Shown here: positions 53,420 through 62,518 of the stretch, piece by piece
Layout of the letters: each line of letters begins with the position of its first letter
How positions within the stretch are numbered: the first letter of the stretch is position 1
Assembly: GCF_017313785.1 (NCBI RefSeq)
Contig: NZ_JAFLNL010000003.1
Coordinates: forward strand, 372,001 to 436,000
Direction: 5' to 3'
DNA: 64,000 nucleotides
DNA from: Flagellimonas aurea
GTDB taxonomy: Bacteria > Bacteroidota > Bacteroidia > Flavobacteriales > Flavobacteriaceae
Program-made: the position numbers and the translations under genes
The notes under the pieces: generated by a model
The model's input: only the letters and a program-made list of their open reading frames with translations
Told to the model about the DNA's origin: nothing
Database searches by the model: none

Positions 53420-54022
53420 CTATTCCTGTAAAGAATCCAGCACGTGTTGCGCCTCTCTTAAATCGACTTGAAGTTTTTGGTTCTCCAATATATACTGTTC
53501 ACGCAATTGCTCCATTCTACGTTCAAATTCATCTGCGGGAACATACTCAGGTTTTAAAAGTGTTTCATTAAAAATACTGATGAGGGTGAACAAAAAACTG
53601 ACTGCAACCGCCAAAATCAATCCCATAAGCATCAGTTTTTCACGTTTTAAGTCGGGTGTAGCTTTTTTGATTTGCTTTTTCTCCTCCTTTGTCAGTTTTG
53701 GCATTCCCGACAGTTGTCCAAGAAAGGTATCCCACTTTTCTTCCTCTTTTACATAAAGATTCATAAATCCGCCTTCCTCTAAAAAGTCCTCTGTGCTCGA
53801 AGTGGATGCCAACATAAACATATCCAATCCGTTACCTCCCATAACATCTAAAAGAGTGGAGTCATAAGCTAGGATTTCCCGTACCAGTTGCTGGACATAT
53901 TCCAAACTGTAATTGGGCCTCAAAAATTCGTCGTACAGGGTATATATTTGAAAGTAGTCGCTCCGCTCGAGAGCATATTCCAAAAAACGGTCTTTCAATT
54001 CAGCCTTAAAGAATTCACTCAT
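53420..54022 (-). CDS. Single-pass membrane protein of unknown function
   Basis: 200 residues: N-terminal helical region, one transmembrane segment (about 130-152: KLMLMGLILAVAVSFLFTLISIF) and a C-terminal coiled coil (FERRMEQLREQYILENQKLQVDLREAQ). No recognised domain and no signal peptide; the tail is probably periplasmic or cytoplasmic depending on topology. It has no clear operon partner, lying about 150 bp before clpS on the same strand. Confidence 0.6.
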   Translation of the reverse strand: MSEFFKAELKDRFLEYALERSDYFQIYTLYDEFLRPNYSLEYVQQLVREILAYDSTLLDVMGGNGLDMFMLASTSSTEDFLEEGGFMNLYVKEEEKWDTFLGQLSGMPKLTKEEKKQIKKATPDLKREKLMLMGLILAVAVSFLFTLISIFNETLLKPEYVPADEFERRMEQLREQYILENQKLQVDLREAQHVLDSLQE

Positions 54023-54172
54023 TTTTAAAAATGGGCGGTTTATGGTTGGTTTTGGTCGTTAGGCTAAATGTAAAGAAATGGGGAATCAGTAGAATTAGGT
54101 CAGGATAAAAAATTCATAAACTTTGCTGTTAGGTTTTGGTTTTCTCTAATAAAATGTGTGGGATATGCCAAA

Positions 54173-54448
54173 CTAAACGATTTCCGCACTCAACCCGGCC
54201 TGAAGCAATTTACTGCATTTGGGTTCAAGAAAAGAATATTCACCTGTTTTTACTGTGCATTTCCCTTTGTAATGCACAATCAGTGAGCATTGTTCCGCCT
54301 GTTCGGGAGTGTGCTCACATACATTGATCAAGGTGGTAATAACGTGGTCAAAGGTATTCACATCGTCGTTAAAAAGAACTATTTCGTGCTCACTTGTTGT
54401 CTCTTCTTCCAAGAGGACATCTTCCAACTCTTTTTCTCTAGTACTCAT
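54173..54448 (-). CDS. clpS: ATP-dependent Clp protease adaptor ClpS
   Basis: This 91-residue adaptor binds N-end-rule substrates and delivers them to ClpA/C. It has the signature VLFNDDVNTFDHVITTLINVCEHTPEQAEQ, a Met/Val hydrophobic pocket region and CTVKTGEYSFLEPKCSKLLQAGLSAEI. The N-terminal tail is acidic. It lies 24 bp after prmA on the same strand, part of the prmA-clpS group common in Bacteroidota. Confidence 0.95.
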   Translation of the reverse strand: MSTREKELEDVLLEEETTSEHEIVLFNDDVNTFDHVITTLINVCEHTPEQAEQCSLIVHYKGKCTVKTGEYSFLEPKCSKLLQAGLSAEIV

Positions 54449-54472
54449 TTTGTTAACGGAGTTTATGTCTAT

Positions 54473-55300
54473 CTAATTTACATATTTTGCCGCAACCCAA
54501 TTGTTCTTCTCCAGATTTTTTTCAAATTCCAAACCATATGCGCCACATTTTGAGGAAATTGCATCCAAATCCTCTAAATAGAAGCCACTTAAAAATAAGG
54601 AACCGTTCTTTTTGAGGCAGATAGCGTAGACCGATATATCTTCCAGTAGAATATTTCGGTTGATATTGGCCAATATCACATCATATTTTTTGCCCTCTAG
54701 CAAACTACTGTCTCCTTGAAAGGCTTTGATATCGGAACAACTGTTTCGCTCTACATTTTCTTGGGTATTTAAAAAGCACCATTCATCAATATCTATAGCC
54801 TCGGTATCTCCCGCGCCACGCTTTTTGGCCAAAATGGCCAGCACACCTGTTCCGCATCCCATATCCAGGACTGATTTTCCATCGAAATCGTTGTCCAGAA
54901 TATGTTGCAACATCATATGTGTGGTTTCGTGGTGCCCCGTACCAAAACTCATTTTCGGTTCTATAATGATATCGTATTCCACATTGGCAGCCTCATGAAA
55001 TGGAGCTCGAACCATACACCTATCTCCTACTATTATGGGATGAAAATTCTTTTCCCACTCTGCATTCCAATTCTGCTGTTCGATTTCCTTATGGGACCAA
55101 CTTATTTCAAAATTTGGATTTTGGAACACAAATAGTTCTTCCAAGGTATCTTCTTTCCATTCTGATTTGAGAATGTAAGCCAATAGTCCTGTTTCATTTT
55201 CCACAAAACTCTCAAACCCCAATTCCCCCAACTCCGCAATCAAAATATCGGTTGCGGGTTGGAGCGGGCTTATTTTAAAGTCGTATTCGAGATAGACCAA
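54473..55300 (-). CDS. prmA: Ribosomal protein L11 methyltransferase PrmA
   Basis: This 275-residue SAM-dependent methyltransferase trimethylates L11. An N-terminal substrate-binding domain is followed by the Rossmann methyltransferase with PKMSFGTGHHETTHMMLQ, the SAM loop VLDMGCGTGVLAILAKKRG and VILANINRNILL (the NxxN motif). The frame has no upstream ATG; a TTG at 55300 (MVYLEYDF) is the best start. It is 11 bp behind tpiA. Confidence 0.95.
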   Translation of the reverse strand: MVYLEYDFKISPLQPATDILIAELGELGFESFVENETGLLAYILKSEWKEDTLEELFVFQNPNFEISWSHKEIEQQNWNAEWEKNFHPIIVGDRCMVRAPFHEAANVEYDIIIEPKMSFGTGHHETTHMMLQHILDNDFDGKSVLDMGCGTGVLAILAKKRGAGDTEAIDIDEWCFLNTQENVERNSCSDIKAFQGDSSLLEGKKYDVILANINRNILLEDISVYAICLKKNGSLFLSGFYLEDLDAISSKCGAYGLEFEKNLEKNNWVAAKYVN

Positions 55301-55311
55301 TGGATTTGCTT

Positions 55312-56061
55312 TTAAATGGCCTTGATGATATCCGAGAAATCTTCAGCTTTCAATGAAGCTCCTCCGATCAAACCACCATCTACATCTGGTTTTGAAAATA
55401 TTTCGGCAGCGTTGGCAGGTTTTACACTTCCACCGTATAAAATGGACACATCTTCGGCAATGGAAGAGTTAAATCCTTCCGCAATGGTTTTTCTGATGAA
55501 CGCGTGCATTTCCTGTGCTTGTTCCGGACTGGCGGTTTCTCCTGTACCAATGGCCCACACAGGCTCGTAGGCAAGTACTATCTTGCTCCAAGCGCTGGCA
55601 TCAAGGTCAAACAGGGCGTTTTTCAACTGGCTTTCCACTACGGCAAAGTGATTGTCGGATTTTCTATCCTCCAATTCCTCACCAAAGCAGAAAATTACTT
55701 TTAGACCCTTCTCGATGGCAGTTTTCACCTTTTTGGCCAATAACTCATCGTCTTCACCAAAGTAGGCACGTCTTTCTGAGTGACCCAAAATGACAACATC
55801 TACATCTAAACTAAGTAACATATCAGCGGAAATCTCCCCTGTATAGGCCCCACTTTCTGCAAAGTGCATATTTTGAGCGGCCACTTGTATTTTGGAATCT
55901 TGCAATGCTTGTTTTGCGGCTTGAAGGTTTACAAATGTAGGCGCAACTATCACATCGGCATCGGTATCTGGTAGTTTGGCGGAAAGCTCGGCCAACAATT
56001 CCTCCGTTTCCTGAAGGTTCTTGTTCATTTTCCAGTTTCCTGCCACAATCTTTGTTCTCAT
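55312..56061 (-). CDS. tpiA: Triosephosphate isomerase
   Basis: This 249-residue TIM barrel interconverts dihydroxyacetone phosphate and glyceraldehyde 3-phosphate. Active-site residues are visible: Lys in VAGNWKMN, His in VILGHSERR and Glu in LAYEPVWAIGTG, plus the phosphate loop LYGGSVKPANA and GLIGGASL. It is first gene of tpiA-prmA-clpS. Upstream lies a five-copy heptamer repeat and then a four-helix-bundle gene, both in the tpiA leader. Confidence 0.98.
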   Translation of the reverse strand: MRTKIVAGNWKMNKNLQETEELLAELSAKLPDTDADVIVAPTFVNLQAAKQALQDSKIQVAAQNMHFAESGAYTGEISADMLLSLDVDVVILGHSERRAYFGEDDELLAKKVKTAIEKGLKVIFCFGEELEDRKSDNHFAVVESQLKNALFDLDASAWSKIVLAYEPVWAIGTGETASPEQAQEMHAFIRKTIAEGFNSSIAEDVSILYGGSVKPANAAEIFSKPDVDGGLIGGASLKAEDFSDIIKAI

Positions 56062-56083
56062 GTTCTCTGTTATTATGTTATAC

Positions 56084-56118
56084 TGTTTGGTGTTTGGTGT
56101 TTGGTGTTTGGTGTTTGG
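56084..56118. repeat. Tandem heptamer TGTTTGG x5
   Basis: Five perfect copies, in the gap between tpiA and the four-helix-bundle gene. Such short arrays next to four-helix-bundle genes are recurrent in Bacteroidota and may mark insertion of that gene. Confidence 0.85.
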
Positions 56119-56126
56119 TGTAAAAA

Positions 56127-56531
56127 TTATTCTTTTTCCCTATTGTTGAATTTTTGTCCTCTTATTTTAGTGTTTCGAAGGTAATACATAAACGCCCCAA
56201 TTTTGTTGTTACAGTGTTCTGTCATCTCCAGAGCTTTCATGTAATCCTCATCAGAGATTAGCTTCTTGTCGAAAGAACGATAAAATTGAGATTTCAACTC
56301 TGTACACGAACCTTTTGAAAAACTCAAAAAATTATGGAACTCTTTATTCCCACCTCTTCCAAAGCCTTCTGCTATATTATCCATAATTGAACCTGAACTT
56401 CGCTCCATTTGGTTACGCAACGCATAATTGTTCCCCAACTCAGTTGTTTGAAAAAGGTGCTCTACTAGTTGACACAGTTCCCTGGAAATTTTCCAGACTT
56501 CCAAATCTTCGAACCTATCTATCCTACCCAT
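56127..56531 (-). CDS. Four-helix-bundle protein (S23/IVP-type)
   Basis: This 134-residue all-helical protein has the rRNA intervening-sequence protein pattern: FEDLEVWKISRELCQLVEHLF, NYALRNQMERSSGSIMDNIAEGFGRGG, EFHNFLSFSKGSCTELKSQFYRS. Role unknown; relatives lie inside 23S rRNA insertions or stand alone, often dispersed. Here it is free-standing between the BT_3928 gene and tpiA, with a heptamer array behind it, and looks like a late insertion into a conserved gene string. Confidence 0.88.
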   Translation of the reverse strand: MGRIDRFEDLEVWKISRELCQLVEHLFQTTELGNNYALRNQMERSSGSIMDNIAEGFGRGGNKEFHNFLSFSKGSCTELKSQFYRSFDKKLISDEDYMKALEMTEHCNNKIGAFMYYLRNTKIRGQKFNNREKE

Positions 56532-56568
56532 CTTACATCAAAACATTTAAACTGAAAAACAACAAACA

Positions 56569-57663
56569 TTAAAACTCCAGTTCCTCAAAATCGTTGTAAT
56601 GGACCTTTTGCTGAATAGTCCCCTTACTGAGCACTAAAATAGCTGGATTGGAACGTACAATAGTCTTCAAAGTTGTTTCATCTGTAAAATAGAATTCAAA
56701 ATCCAATCCGTAGGTTGCAATAATCTTCTCGGCCATATCGCTGCTCGAAGCTGACATACCTATAACTTTGTAACCATTTTGTTTTGCCTTTGCCGTTACC
56801 TCGGCAACTTCCTCAAAGGCCTCAAGGTTGCTTTTTGCCATATCATAGGCAATCACCATTACCAATTTATCCTCTTCTAGCAGTTCAGATGCGTAGTTCT
56901 GCCCTTCCTGCTCAATGGTGAAATCGTGTATTGGCGGTTCATACCCTGCTTGTATCTGAGTAGTTTCCACGTCAATGAACTCTCCATCTACCGTGGGATA
57001 GTCACCTTCGGTCACATAAATTTTTTCTTCTCCATCTACCTTAAAACGCCATGCATATTCGTAAATCGGTTGGGGAGCATCTTCGGGAACGGACATTCCT
57101 TCTTGAATGTTTGCACCAATTTTATAGGGCCTAAAATCCACCGATGGCAAATGGGCCAATACATGATTTGCAAACAGGGCACAAGCCAGCAACGACACTC
57201 CCCCAACTATCCAATTGACTTTGGGACTGAACAATGGTGTAATATATTTTCTGCCAAAAAACAGAATCAAAATAAATACCAATAGAATCACGTCTTTAGT
57301 AAAGGATTCCCACGGGGTTAGTTTGATGGCGTCTCCAAAACATCCGCAATCGGTCACTTTATTGAAATATGCGGAATAAAACGTCAAGAAAGTGAAGAAC
57401 ACGATCATGAGCAGTAGGCTCCAAACCGTGAATTTGGGTTTAAATCCAATCAATAGTAAAATGCCCAAAATCACCTCAACAATAACCACAAAAATAGAAA
57501 TGGCCAATGCCAAAGGCGTCAAAAAAGGAAGGTCCAATACCCCTGGACTGAAATACTCTTCCAGTTTGAAGGAAAACCCCATGGGGTCGTTCAACTTTAT
57601 CAGCCCGCTGATAATGAACAGCACTCCTACTATAATTCTTGATATCCAGACCAAATATTTCAT
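56569..57663 (-). CDS. BT_3928-family membrane protein (DoxX/MauE-like plus thioredoxin-like)
   Basis: This 364-residue protein has an N-terminal four-helix DoxX/MauE-like unit with IVGVLFIISGLIKLNDPMGFSFKLEEYF and a CGCFG motif (TDCGCFGDAIKLTPWESFTKD). A further hydrophobic segment and a C-terminal thioredoxin-like domain without the CxxC pair follow (IVRSNPAILVLSKGTIQQKVHY). Such proteins occur beside DUF1599 in Bacteroidota. Probably redox or oxidant-linked at the membrane; function unproven. Overlaps the DUF1599 gene by 4 bp. Confidence 0.88.
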   Translation of the reverse strand: MKYLVWISRIIVGVLFIISGLIKLNDPMGFSFKLEEYFSPGVLDLPFLTPLALAISIFVVIVEVILGILLLIGFKPKFTVWSLLLMIVFFTFLTFYSAYFNKVTDCGCFGDAIKLTPWESFTKDVILLVFILILFFGRKYITPLFSPKVNWIVGGVSLLACALFANHVLAHLPSVDFRPYKIGANIQEGMSVPEDAPQPIYEYAWRFKVDGEEKIYVTEGDYPTVDGEFIDVETTQIQAGYEPPIHDFTIEQEGQNYASELLEEDKLVMVIAYDMAKSNLEAFEEVAEVTAKAKQNGYKVIGMSASSSDMAEKIIATYGLDFEFYFTDETTLKTIVRSNPAILVLSKGTIQQKVHYNDFEELEF

Positions 57664-58202
57664 TCTTCTTCGTTTAAATGAATCAATGCAAAAACTGCAT
57701 AATTAACCATATCCTGATAGTTGGCATCCACGCCTTCGCTGACCAAGGTGGCTCCTTGATTGTTCTCAATCTGTTTTACACGCAGCAACTTTTGCAAGAT
57801 CAAATCGGTAAGGGAGCTTACTCGCATATCGCGCCAAGCCTCCCCATAATCATGGTTTTTATCTTCCATGAGCTTCTTGGTAATGGCAACTTGCTCATCA
57901 TAAAGTGCTATGGCCTCCTCGGCGGTCAAATCTGGCTGCTCTACCACTCCCTTTTTAATCTGAATGAGTGCCATAATGGAATAGTTAATGATTCCGATAA
58001 ACTCGGAACGCTCGTCTTCGTCCACCTTGCGCACATCGTTCTGTTGAAGACCACGAATACGTTGTGCCTTAATAAAAATCTGGTCTGTCAATGAGGGCAA
58101 CCTAAGGATTCGCCAAGCGGTACCATAATCCTTGGCCTTTTTTGAAAACAATTCGCGACAGGTTTGTATCACCGCATCGTATTGTTGGGAAGTCTGCTGC
58201 AT
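57660..58202 (-). CDS. DUF1599 domain protein
   Basis: This 180-residue protein consists of two similar halves: KKAKDYGTAWRILRLPSLTDQIFIKAQRIRGL and EDKNHDYGEAWRDMRVSSLTDLILQKLLRVKQIE. This is the duplicated DUF1599 (nucleotide-modification-associated) fold. No enzyme activity is established. It starts the BT_3928 pair and is divergent from folP. Both halves keep the YG-x-AWR core. Confidence 0.9.
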   Translation of the reverse strand: MQQTSQQYDAVIQTCRELFSKKAKDYGTAWRILRLPSLTDQIFIKAQRIRGLQQNDVRKVDEDERSEFIGIINYSIMALIQIKKGVVEQPDLTAEEAIALYDEQVAITKKLMEDKNHDYGEAWRDMRVSSLTDLILQKLLRVKQIENNQGATLVSEGVDANYQDMVNYAVFALIHLNEEE

Positions 58203-58297
58203 GTATTGTTGCTAATTTGCGTAAATTTCGTCCAACTTATCTGTGCCCATGAGCACTTTGCCAAAGATAATGAAACCCGACAAAGCAGATATTTTTT

Positions 58298-59131
58298 ATG
58301 ACCATAAACTGTAAAGGTGAGCTTGTAGACCTAAAAACGCCCAAAGTCATGGGCATTCTCAACCTTACTCCAGATTCCTTTTTTGATGGTGGCAAGTACA
58401 AAGACGAAGCATCCATCCTTAATCAAGTGGAATATATGCTCAACCATGGTGCAACTTTTATAGATATGGGCGCCTACAGTTCCAGACCCGGTGCCGAACA
58501 TGTTCCGGAAGACGAGGAGCTGAAACGGATGATTCCTGTTATCGATCTTATCCTAAATAAATTTCCCGATATTTTGATTTCGGTGGACACCTTTCGGAGC
58601 AAGGTAGCAGCTGAAAGTATAGAACACGGTGCGGCCATGATCAACGATATATCAGCTGGAAATCTGGATGAAGCAATGTTCGATACAGTCGCCAACCATC
58701 AAGTTCCGTACATTATGATGCACATGAAGGGCACTCCGCAATCCATGCAAAAGGAAGCAACCTACGAAAACCTGATCAACGACCTCAGGTATTATTTTTC
58801 CGAAAAAATAAAAGAAACTACATCAAAAAAAATAAACGACATCATCATTGACCCAGGCTTTGGCTTTGCCAAAACAACGAGGCAAAACTACACACTACTG
58901 AACCATTTGGACATGTTCCAGACCTTTGGTCTGCCCATTTTGATAGGTCTGAGTAGAAAATCCATGATCTATAAAGTGCTGGAATCATCACCGCAAGAAG
59001 CGCTAAACGGAACCACGGCGCTGCATACCGTGGCACTTTTAAAAGGTGCCAATATTATTAGGGCCCACGATGTAAAAGAAGCCGTGGAATGTGTTAAACT
59101 TGTAACGGCCTTAAAAGAGAACGCCCTCTAA
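58298..59131 (+). CDS. folP: Dihydropteroate synthase
   Basis: This 277-residue TIM barrel condenses 6-hydroxymethyl-dihydropterin diphosphate with p-aminobenzoate in folate synthesis, the sulfonamide target. Motifs are MGILNLTPDSFFDGG, GAYSSRPGAEHVPEDEE, ISVDTFRSKVA, INDISAG, IIDPGFGFAKTTRQN, GLSRKSMI and IIRAHDVKEA. It starts the plus-strand run with cdaA. No unusual substitution in the PABA loop is seen. Confidence 0.97.
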   Translation: MTINCKGELVDLKTPKVMGILNLTPDSFFDGGKYKDEASILNQVEYMLNHGATFIDMGAYSSRPGAEHVPEDEELKRMIPVIDLILNKFPDILISVDTFRSKVAAESIEHGAAMINDISAGNLDEAMFDTVANHQVPYIMMHMKGTPQSMQKEATYENLINDLRYYFSEKIKETTSKKINDIIIDPGFGFAKTTRQNYTLLNHLDMFQTFGLPILIGLSRKSMIYKVLESSPQEALNGTTALHTVALLKGANIIRAHDVKEAVECVKLVTALKENAL

Positions 59132-59175
59132 TTTGATGTTCTCCTATTTTTGCTAATTTTACAAAAAAGCAGCGG

Positions 59176-59964
59176 TTGGATTTTTTAAATTTTATCGAGT
59201 TCAAGATTACGGATATCATCGACATAGTCCTCGTCGCCGCGCTCCTCTATTACATTTATAAATTGGTCAAAGGCACGGTGGCCATCAACATTTTTATCGG
59301 GATAGTAATCGTTTGGGCCCTGTGGAAACTTACCGAACTGCTCCAAATGAAAATGATCAGCAGCATGGTAGGTGGTTTCATGAATATTGGACTGATCGCG
59401 CTGATCATTGTATTCCAACAAGAGATTCGAAAGTTTCTGTTGATGGTCGGTTCCACTAATTTTGCCTCCAAAAGAATTTTTTTAAGACGCTTTAAGTTTT
59501 TAAAACAAGAAGCGGTCTCTACCACCACAGATGTTGATGCCATCATAAATGCCTGCGAACGCATGGCCTCATCCAAAACCGGTGCACTCATTGTTATAGA
59601 AAGGAACAACTCCTTGGATTTTGTAAAATCTACCGGAGATACGATGGACATAAAAATAACACAACCTATTTTAGAAAGTATCTTTTTCAAAAACAGTCCC
59701 CTGCACGATGGCGCCATTGTAATCCAAGAAAACTTCATTACCGCTACCAGAGTGATTTTGCCCGTTTCCAACGACCGTAATATCCCCCTTCGTTTTGGCC
59801 TACGCCACAGAGCCGCCGTGGGCATTACCGAAAAAACAGATGCACTCTGTCTTGTCGTCAGTGAGGAAACAGGTTCCATATCCTACATAAAAAATGGCGA
59901 TTTTATTCCTTTTAAAAACAAGGAGGAATTGGCAAAACGAATTAAAAAGGACTTGGAGCAATGA
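59176..59964 (+). CDS. cdaA: Diadenylate cyclase CdaA (c-di-AMP synthase)
   Basis: This 262-residue membrane enzyme makes c-di-AMP from two ATP. Three N-terminal transmembrane helices (IIDIVLVAALLYYIYKLV, IFIGIVIVWALWKLTELL, GLIALIIVFQQEIRKFLL) precede the DAC domain with GALIVIERNN, DGAIVIQ and LRHRAAVG. No ATG is near the conserved start; TTG at 59176 fits. It overlaps the DUF3667 gene by 4 bp and follows folP by 44 bp, the usual Bacteroidota order. Confidence 0.96.
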   Translation: MDFLNFIEFKITDIIDIVLVAALLYYIYKLVKGTVAINIFIGIVIVWALWKLTELLQMKMISSMVGGFMNIGLIALIIVFQQEIRKFLLMVGSTNFASKRIFLRRFKFLKQEAVSTTTDVDAIINACERMASSKTGALIVIERNNSLDFVKSTGDTMDIKITQPILESIFFKNSPLHDGAIVIQENFITATRVILPVSNDRNIPLRFGLRHRAAVGITEKTDALCLVVSEETGSISYIKNGDFIPFKNKEELAKRIKKDLEQ

Positions 59965-60743
59965 CGTGCAAGAATTGCGACACAAGACTACGAACGGATT
60001 TTCTTTATTGTCCAGCTTGTGGCGGAAAGGTAATTCGCAACAGAATTACAATTAAGAATCTCTGGACCGATGTTCTAGAGCGATACTTCAACTTGGACAA
60101 TACGTTCGTAAATACGTTTGTTCATTTGTTCTCAAAACCGGAGGTGGTCATCGAGGGTTATTTGCAAGGACTTCGTAGAAAATACTTGAATCCCATCAGT
60201 TATTTAGGGATAGCCTTAACGCTTTCAGGAGTTCAAATTTTCCTTATGTCCAAATCCATCGATTTGCTTGATTTCGATTTCTATGACACAGAAGAACAAA
60301 TAAAATTTCAACAAAAATTGATGGGTTTCATAATGGACTATCAATCTTTGGTATTTATTCTTTTCATTCCATTGATGGCCATTTCTGGGTGGCTGTGTTT
60401 TGATGAAAAGAAATATAATTTTGCAGAGCGCACCATTATTTTCATGTACACGTTATCACATTATAGCGTCGTAATCTTTATCCCATCAGTTTTGATTCTC
60501 TTATTTGCTCCAGAAAACTTTATGATATTTTCATTAATTGGCTCATTGATGATGCTTTTATATGCCTGCTTCGTAGTTATTCGCGTATCAAGTTCAAAAG
60601 GGTTGGCACTGGTTGGAAGGTTAATATTTTTCAATATGGGTTTTGTAATTCTTTATATGATGATTGCCACATTGATACCGCTTATCATGTTGTTAACCGG
60701 TATGTTAAACATTGAAGATTTTGTGCCTCCACCTCAAAATTAG
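59961..60743 (+). CDS. DUF3667 family membrane protein with zinc ribbon
   Basis: This 260-residue protein has an N-terminal zinc ribbon (CKNCDTRLRTDFLYCPACGGK: two CxxC pairs) and a cytoplasmic stretch (NLDNTFVNTFVHLFSKPEVVIEGYLQGLRRKYLNPISYL) typical of DUF3667. Four to five membrane helices follow. Function unknown. It starts inside the cdaA stop (ATGA), so the two are co-translated and it may influence c-di-AMP-related processes. Confidence 0.85.
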   Translation: MTCKNCDTRLRTDFLYCPACGGKVIRNRITIKNLWTDVLERYFNLDNTFVNTFVHLFSKPEVVIEGYLQGLRRKYLNPISYLGIALTLSGVQIFLMSKSIDLLDFDFYDTEEQIKFQQKLMGFIMDYQSLVFILFIPLMAISGWLCFDEKKYNFAERTIIFMYTLSHYSVVIFIPSVLILLFAPENFMIFSLIGSLMMLLYACFVVIRVSSSKGLALVGRLIFFNMGFVILYMMIATLIPLIMLLTGMLNIEDFVPPPQN

Positions 60744-60745
60744 AG

Positions 60746-62518
60746 TTAAGCCACTTCCTCTGCCAAAAACTGTGCCTGATAAAGGTCGTTGTAGTAGCCG
60801 CCTTTTTCCAACAGTTCCTTGTGGGTTCCGACCTCAATGATTTTACCGGCATCCATTACAATAATTTTATCCGCTTTTTTAATGGTTGCCAAACGGTGGG
60901 CTATAATAATGGAAGTCCTGCCTTCGGTAATCTTGTCGGTGGCTTCTTGTATCAGTATTTCGGAATAGGTATCCACGGATGATGTGGCCTCGTCCAAAAT
61001 AAGAATACTCGGATTGCTCACATAGGCCCTCAAAAAGGCAATCAATTGACGCTGACCGCTGGACAACATGGTCCCACGCTCTTTTACGTTGTATTGGTAC
61101 CCACCTGGAAGGCTCGAAATAAATTCGTGTACGCCAATTTGCTTGGCGGCCGCCTCAATCTGTTCCGTGGTGATATCTTTATCACGAAGTGAAATGTTAT
61201 TCGCAATGGTATCTGCAAACAAGAATACATCTTGCAGCACAATAGCGATATGTGAACGGAGCGAACGCAGCGTATAATCCTCCAAACGTACATTGTCGAC
61301 CAAAATTTCACCGGAGTTGATCTCGTAGAATCGATTGAGCAGATTAATGATTGTAGATTTTCCTGCACCTGTGGCACCGACAATGGCTACGGTTTCACCT
61401 GCCTTTACATCAAACGAAATTCCATGGAGTACTTCTTCATCCGGCACATAGCCAAAATGTACATCCTTGAATTCTATGTCGCCCTTAACGTCCTTTTTCT
61501 CAACTTTTCCATTATCATCAATATGGCTATCGGTATCCAAAATCTTGAATACACGGTTGGCAGCTACCATTCCCATTTGCAGGGTGTTGAACTTATCGGC
61601 GATTTGACGTAGTGGCCTAAACAGCAGATCCATCAAGAAAAAGAATGCCAAAATGGCCCCCTTGTTGTCCATCCCCACATTTTCTATATTCTGAATCACA
61701 CCAAAATACACCACCAACCCAATACCAATGGAGTTGGATATTTCAGCGATAGGGAAGAATATGGAGTTGTACCAGACCGTTTTCAACCAAGCATTTTGAT
61801 GCTTTTCGTTGATAACGCGGAACTTCTCCTTTTCAATCTCCTCACGGTTGAAGAGTTGAACGATTTTCATTCCAGCTATTCGCTCCTGTACAAATGAATT
61901 AAGATTGGATACCTGTGCCCTAACTTCCACAAAGGCCACCTTCATGGCTTGTTGGAAGAGTCGCGTGGCAATCAAAATAACAGGTAGAATAGCAAATACG
62001 ATCAAGGCCAACTTCCAGTTAATGACCACCATAATAATGGCTGCGGACAGCATTTTAAGAGCATCGGCCACTATCATAAAGAACCCTTGGCTAAATATTT
62101 CGCCAATGCGTTGCATATCCGCTACGGCCCTGGTCACCAAAACCCCAATGGAAGAATTGTCGAAGTAGGTCATTTTAAAGCTGGTCATCTTTTCAAAAAG
62201 ATTGATGCGGATATCCCTGATGACCGACTCTCCCAATAGGTTCGCATAATAATTGAACAATAATTGCGTAATTACCTGGCCGAGCAAAAAAGCAAGCATG
62301 AGCATAACATTGTTCAGCAATTGCTCAGAATCCTTGCTTTCCAGAGACTTGTTGATGATTTCCTTGACCAACAAGGGAATTCCGATAGCAAATGCCGCCG
62401 ATAAAATGGCCACTATGGCCACCAGCCAAAAAATGCCTCGATAGGGCCTGGTCCGTGAAAAAACACGCTTGAACAATCGAAAATCAAACGCTTTTCCTAC
62501 ATCATCCTTTTTGCTCAT
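60746..62518 (-). CDS. ABC transporter, fused membrane and ATPase domains (MsbA-like)
   Basis: This 590-residue half-transporter has six membrane helices (exporter fold; first IFWLVAIVAILSAAFAIGIPLLV) and an ATPase with Walker A VGATGAGKST, Q-loop, signature LSSGQRQ, Walker B SILILDEATSSVD and H-loop IAHRLA. It belongs to the MsbA/MDR family; lipid or drug export is the usual role. The start is ATG 62518; the TTG before it is not needed. It overlaps the end of truA by 17 bp. Confidence 0.95.
   Translation of the reverse strand: MSKKDDVGKAFDFRLFKRVFSRTRPYRGIFWLVAIVAILSAAFAIGIPLLVKEIINKSLESKDSEQLLNNVMLMLAFLLGQVITQLLFNYYANLLGESVIRDIRINLFEKMTSFKMTYFDNSSIGVLVTRAVADMQRIGEIFSQGFFMIVADALKMLSAAIIMVVINWKLALIVFAILPVILIATRLFQQAMKVAFVEVRAQVSNLNSFVQERIAGMKIVQLFNREEIEKEKFRVINEKHQNAWLKTVWYNSIFFPIAEISNSIGIGLVVYFGVIQNIENVGMDNKGAILAFFFLMDLLFRPLRQIADKFNTLQMGMVAANRVFKILDTDSHIDDNGKVEKKDVKGDIEFKDVHFGYVPDEEVLHGISFDVKAGETVAIVGATGAGKSTIINLLNRFYEINSGEILVDNVRLEDYTLRSLRSHIAIVLQDVFLFADTIANNISLRDKDITTEQIEAAAKQIGVHEFISSLPGGYQYNVKERGTMLSSGQRQLIAFLRAYVSNPSILILDEATSSVDTYSEILIQEATDKITEGRTSIIIAHRLATIKKADKIIVMDAGKIIEVGTHKELLEKGGYYNDLYQAQFLAEEVA

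Noticed and set aside
56084..56118. CRISPR-like array
   Set aside because: Units of 7 bp without spacers; a simple tandem repeat.
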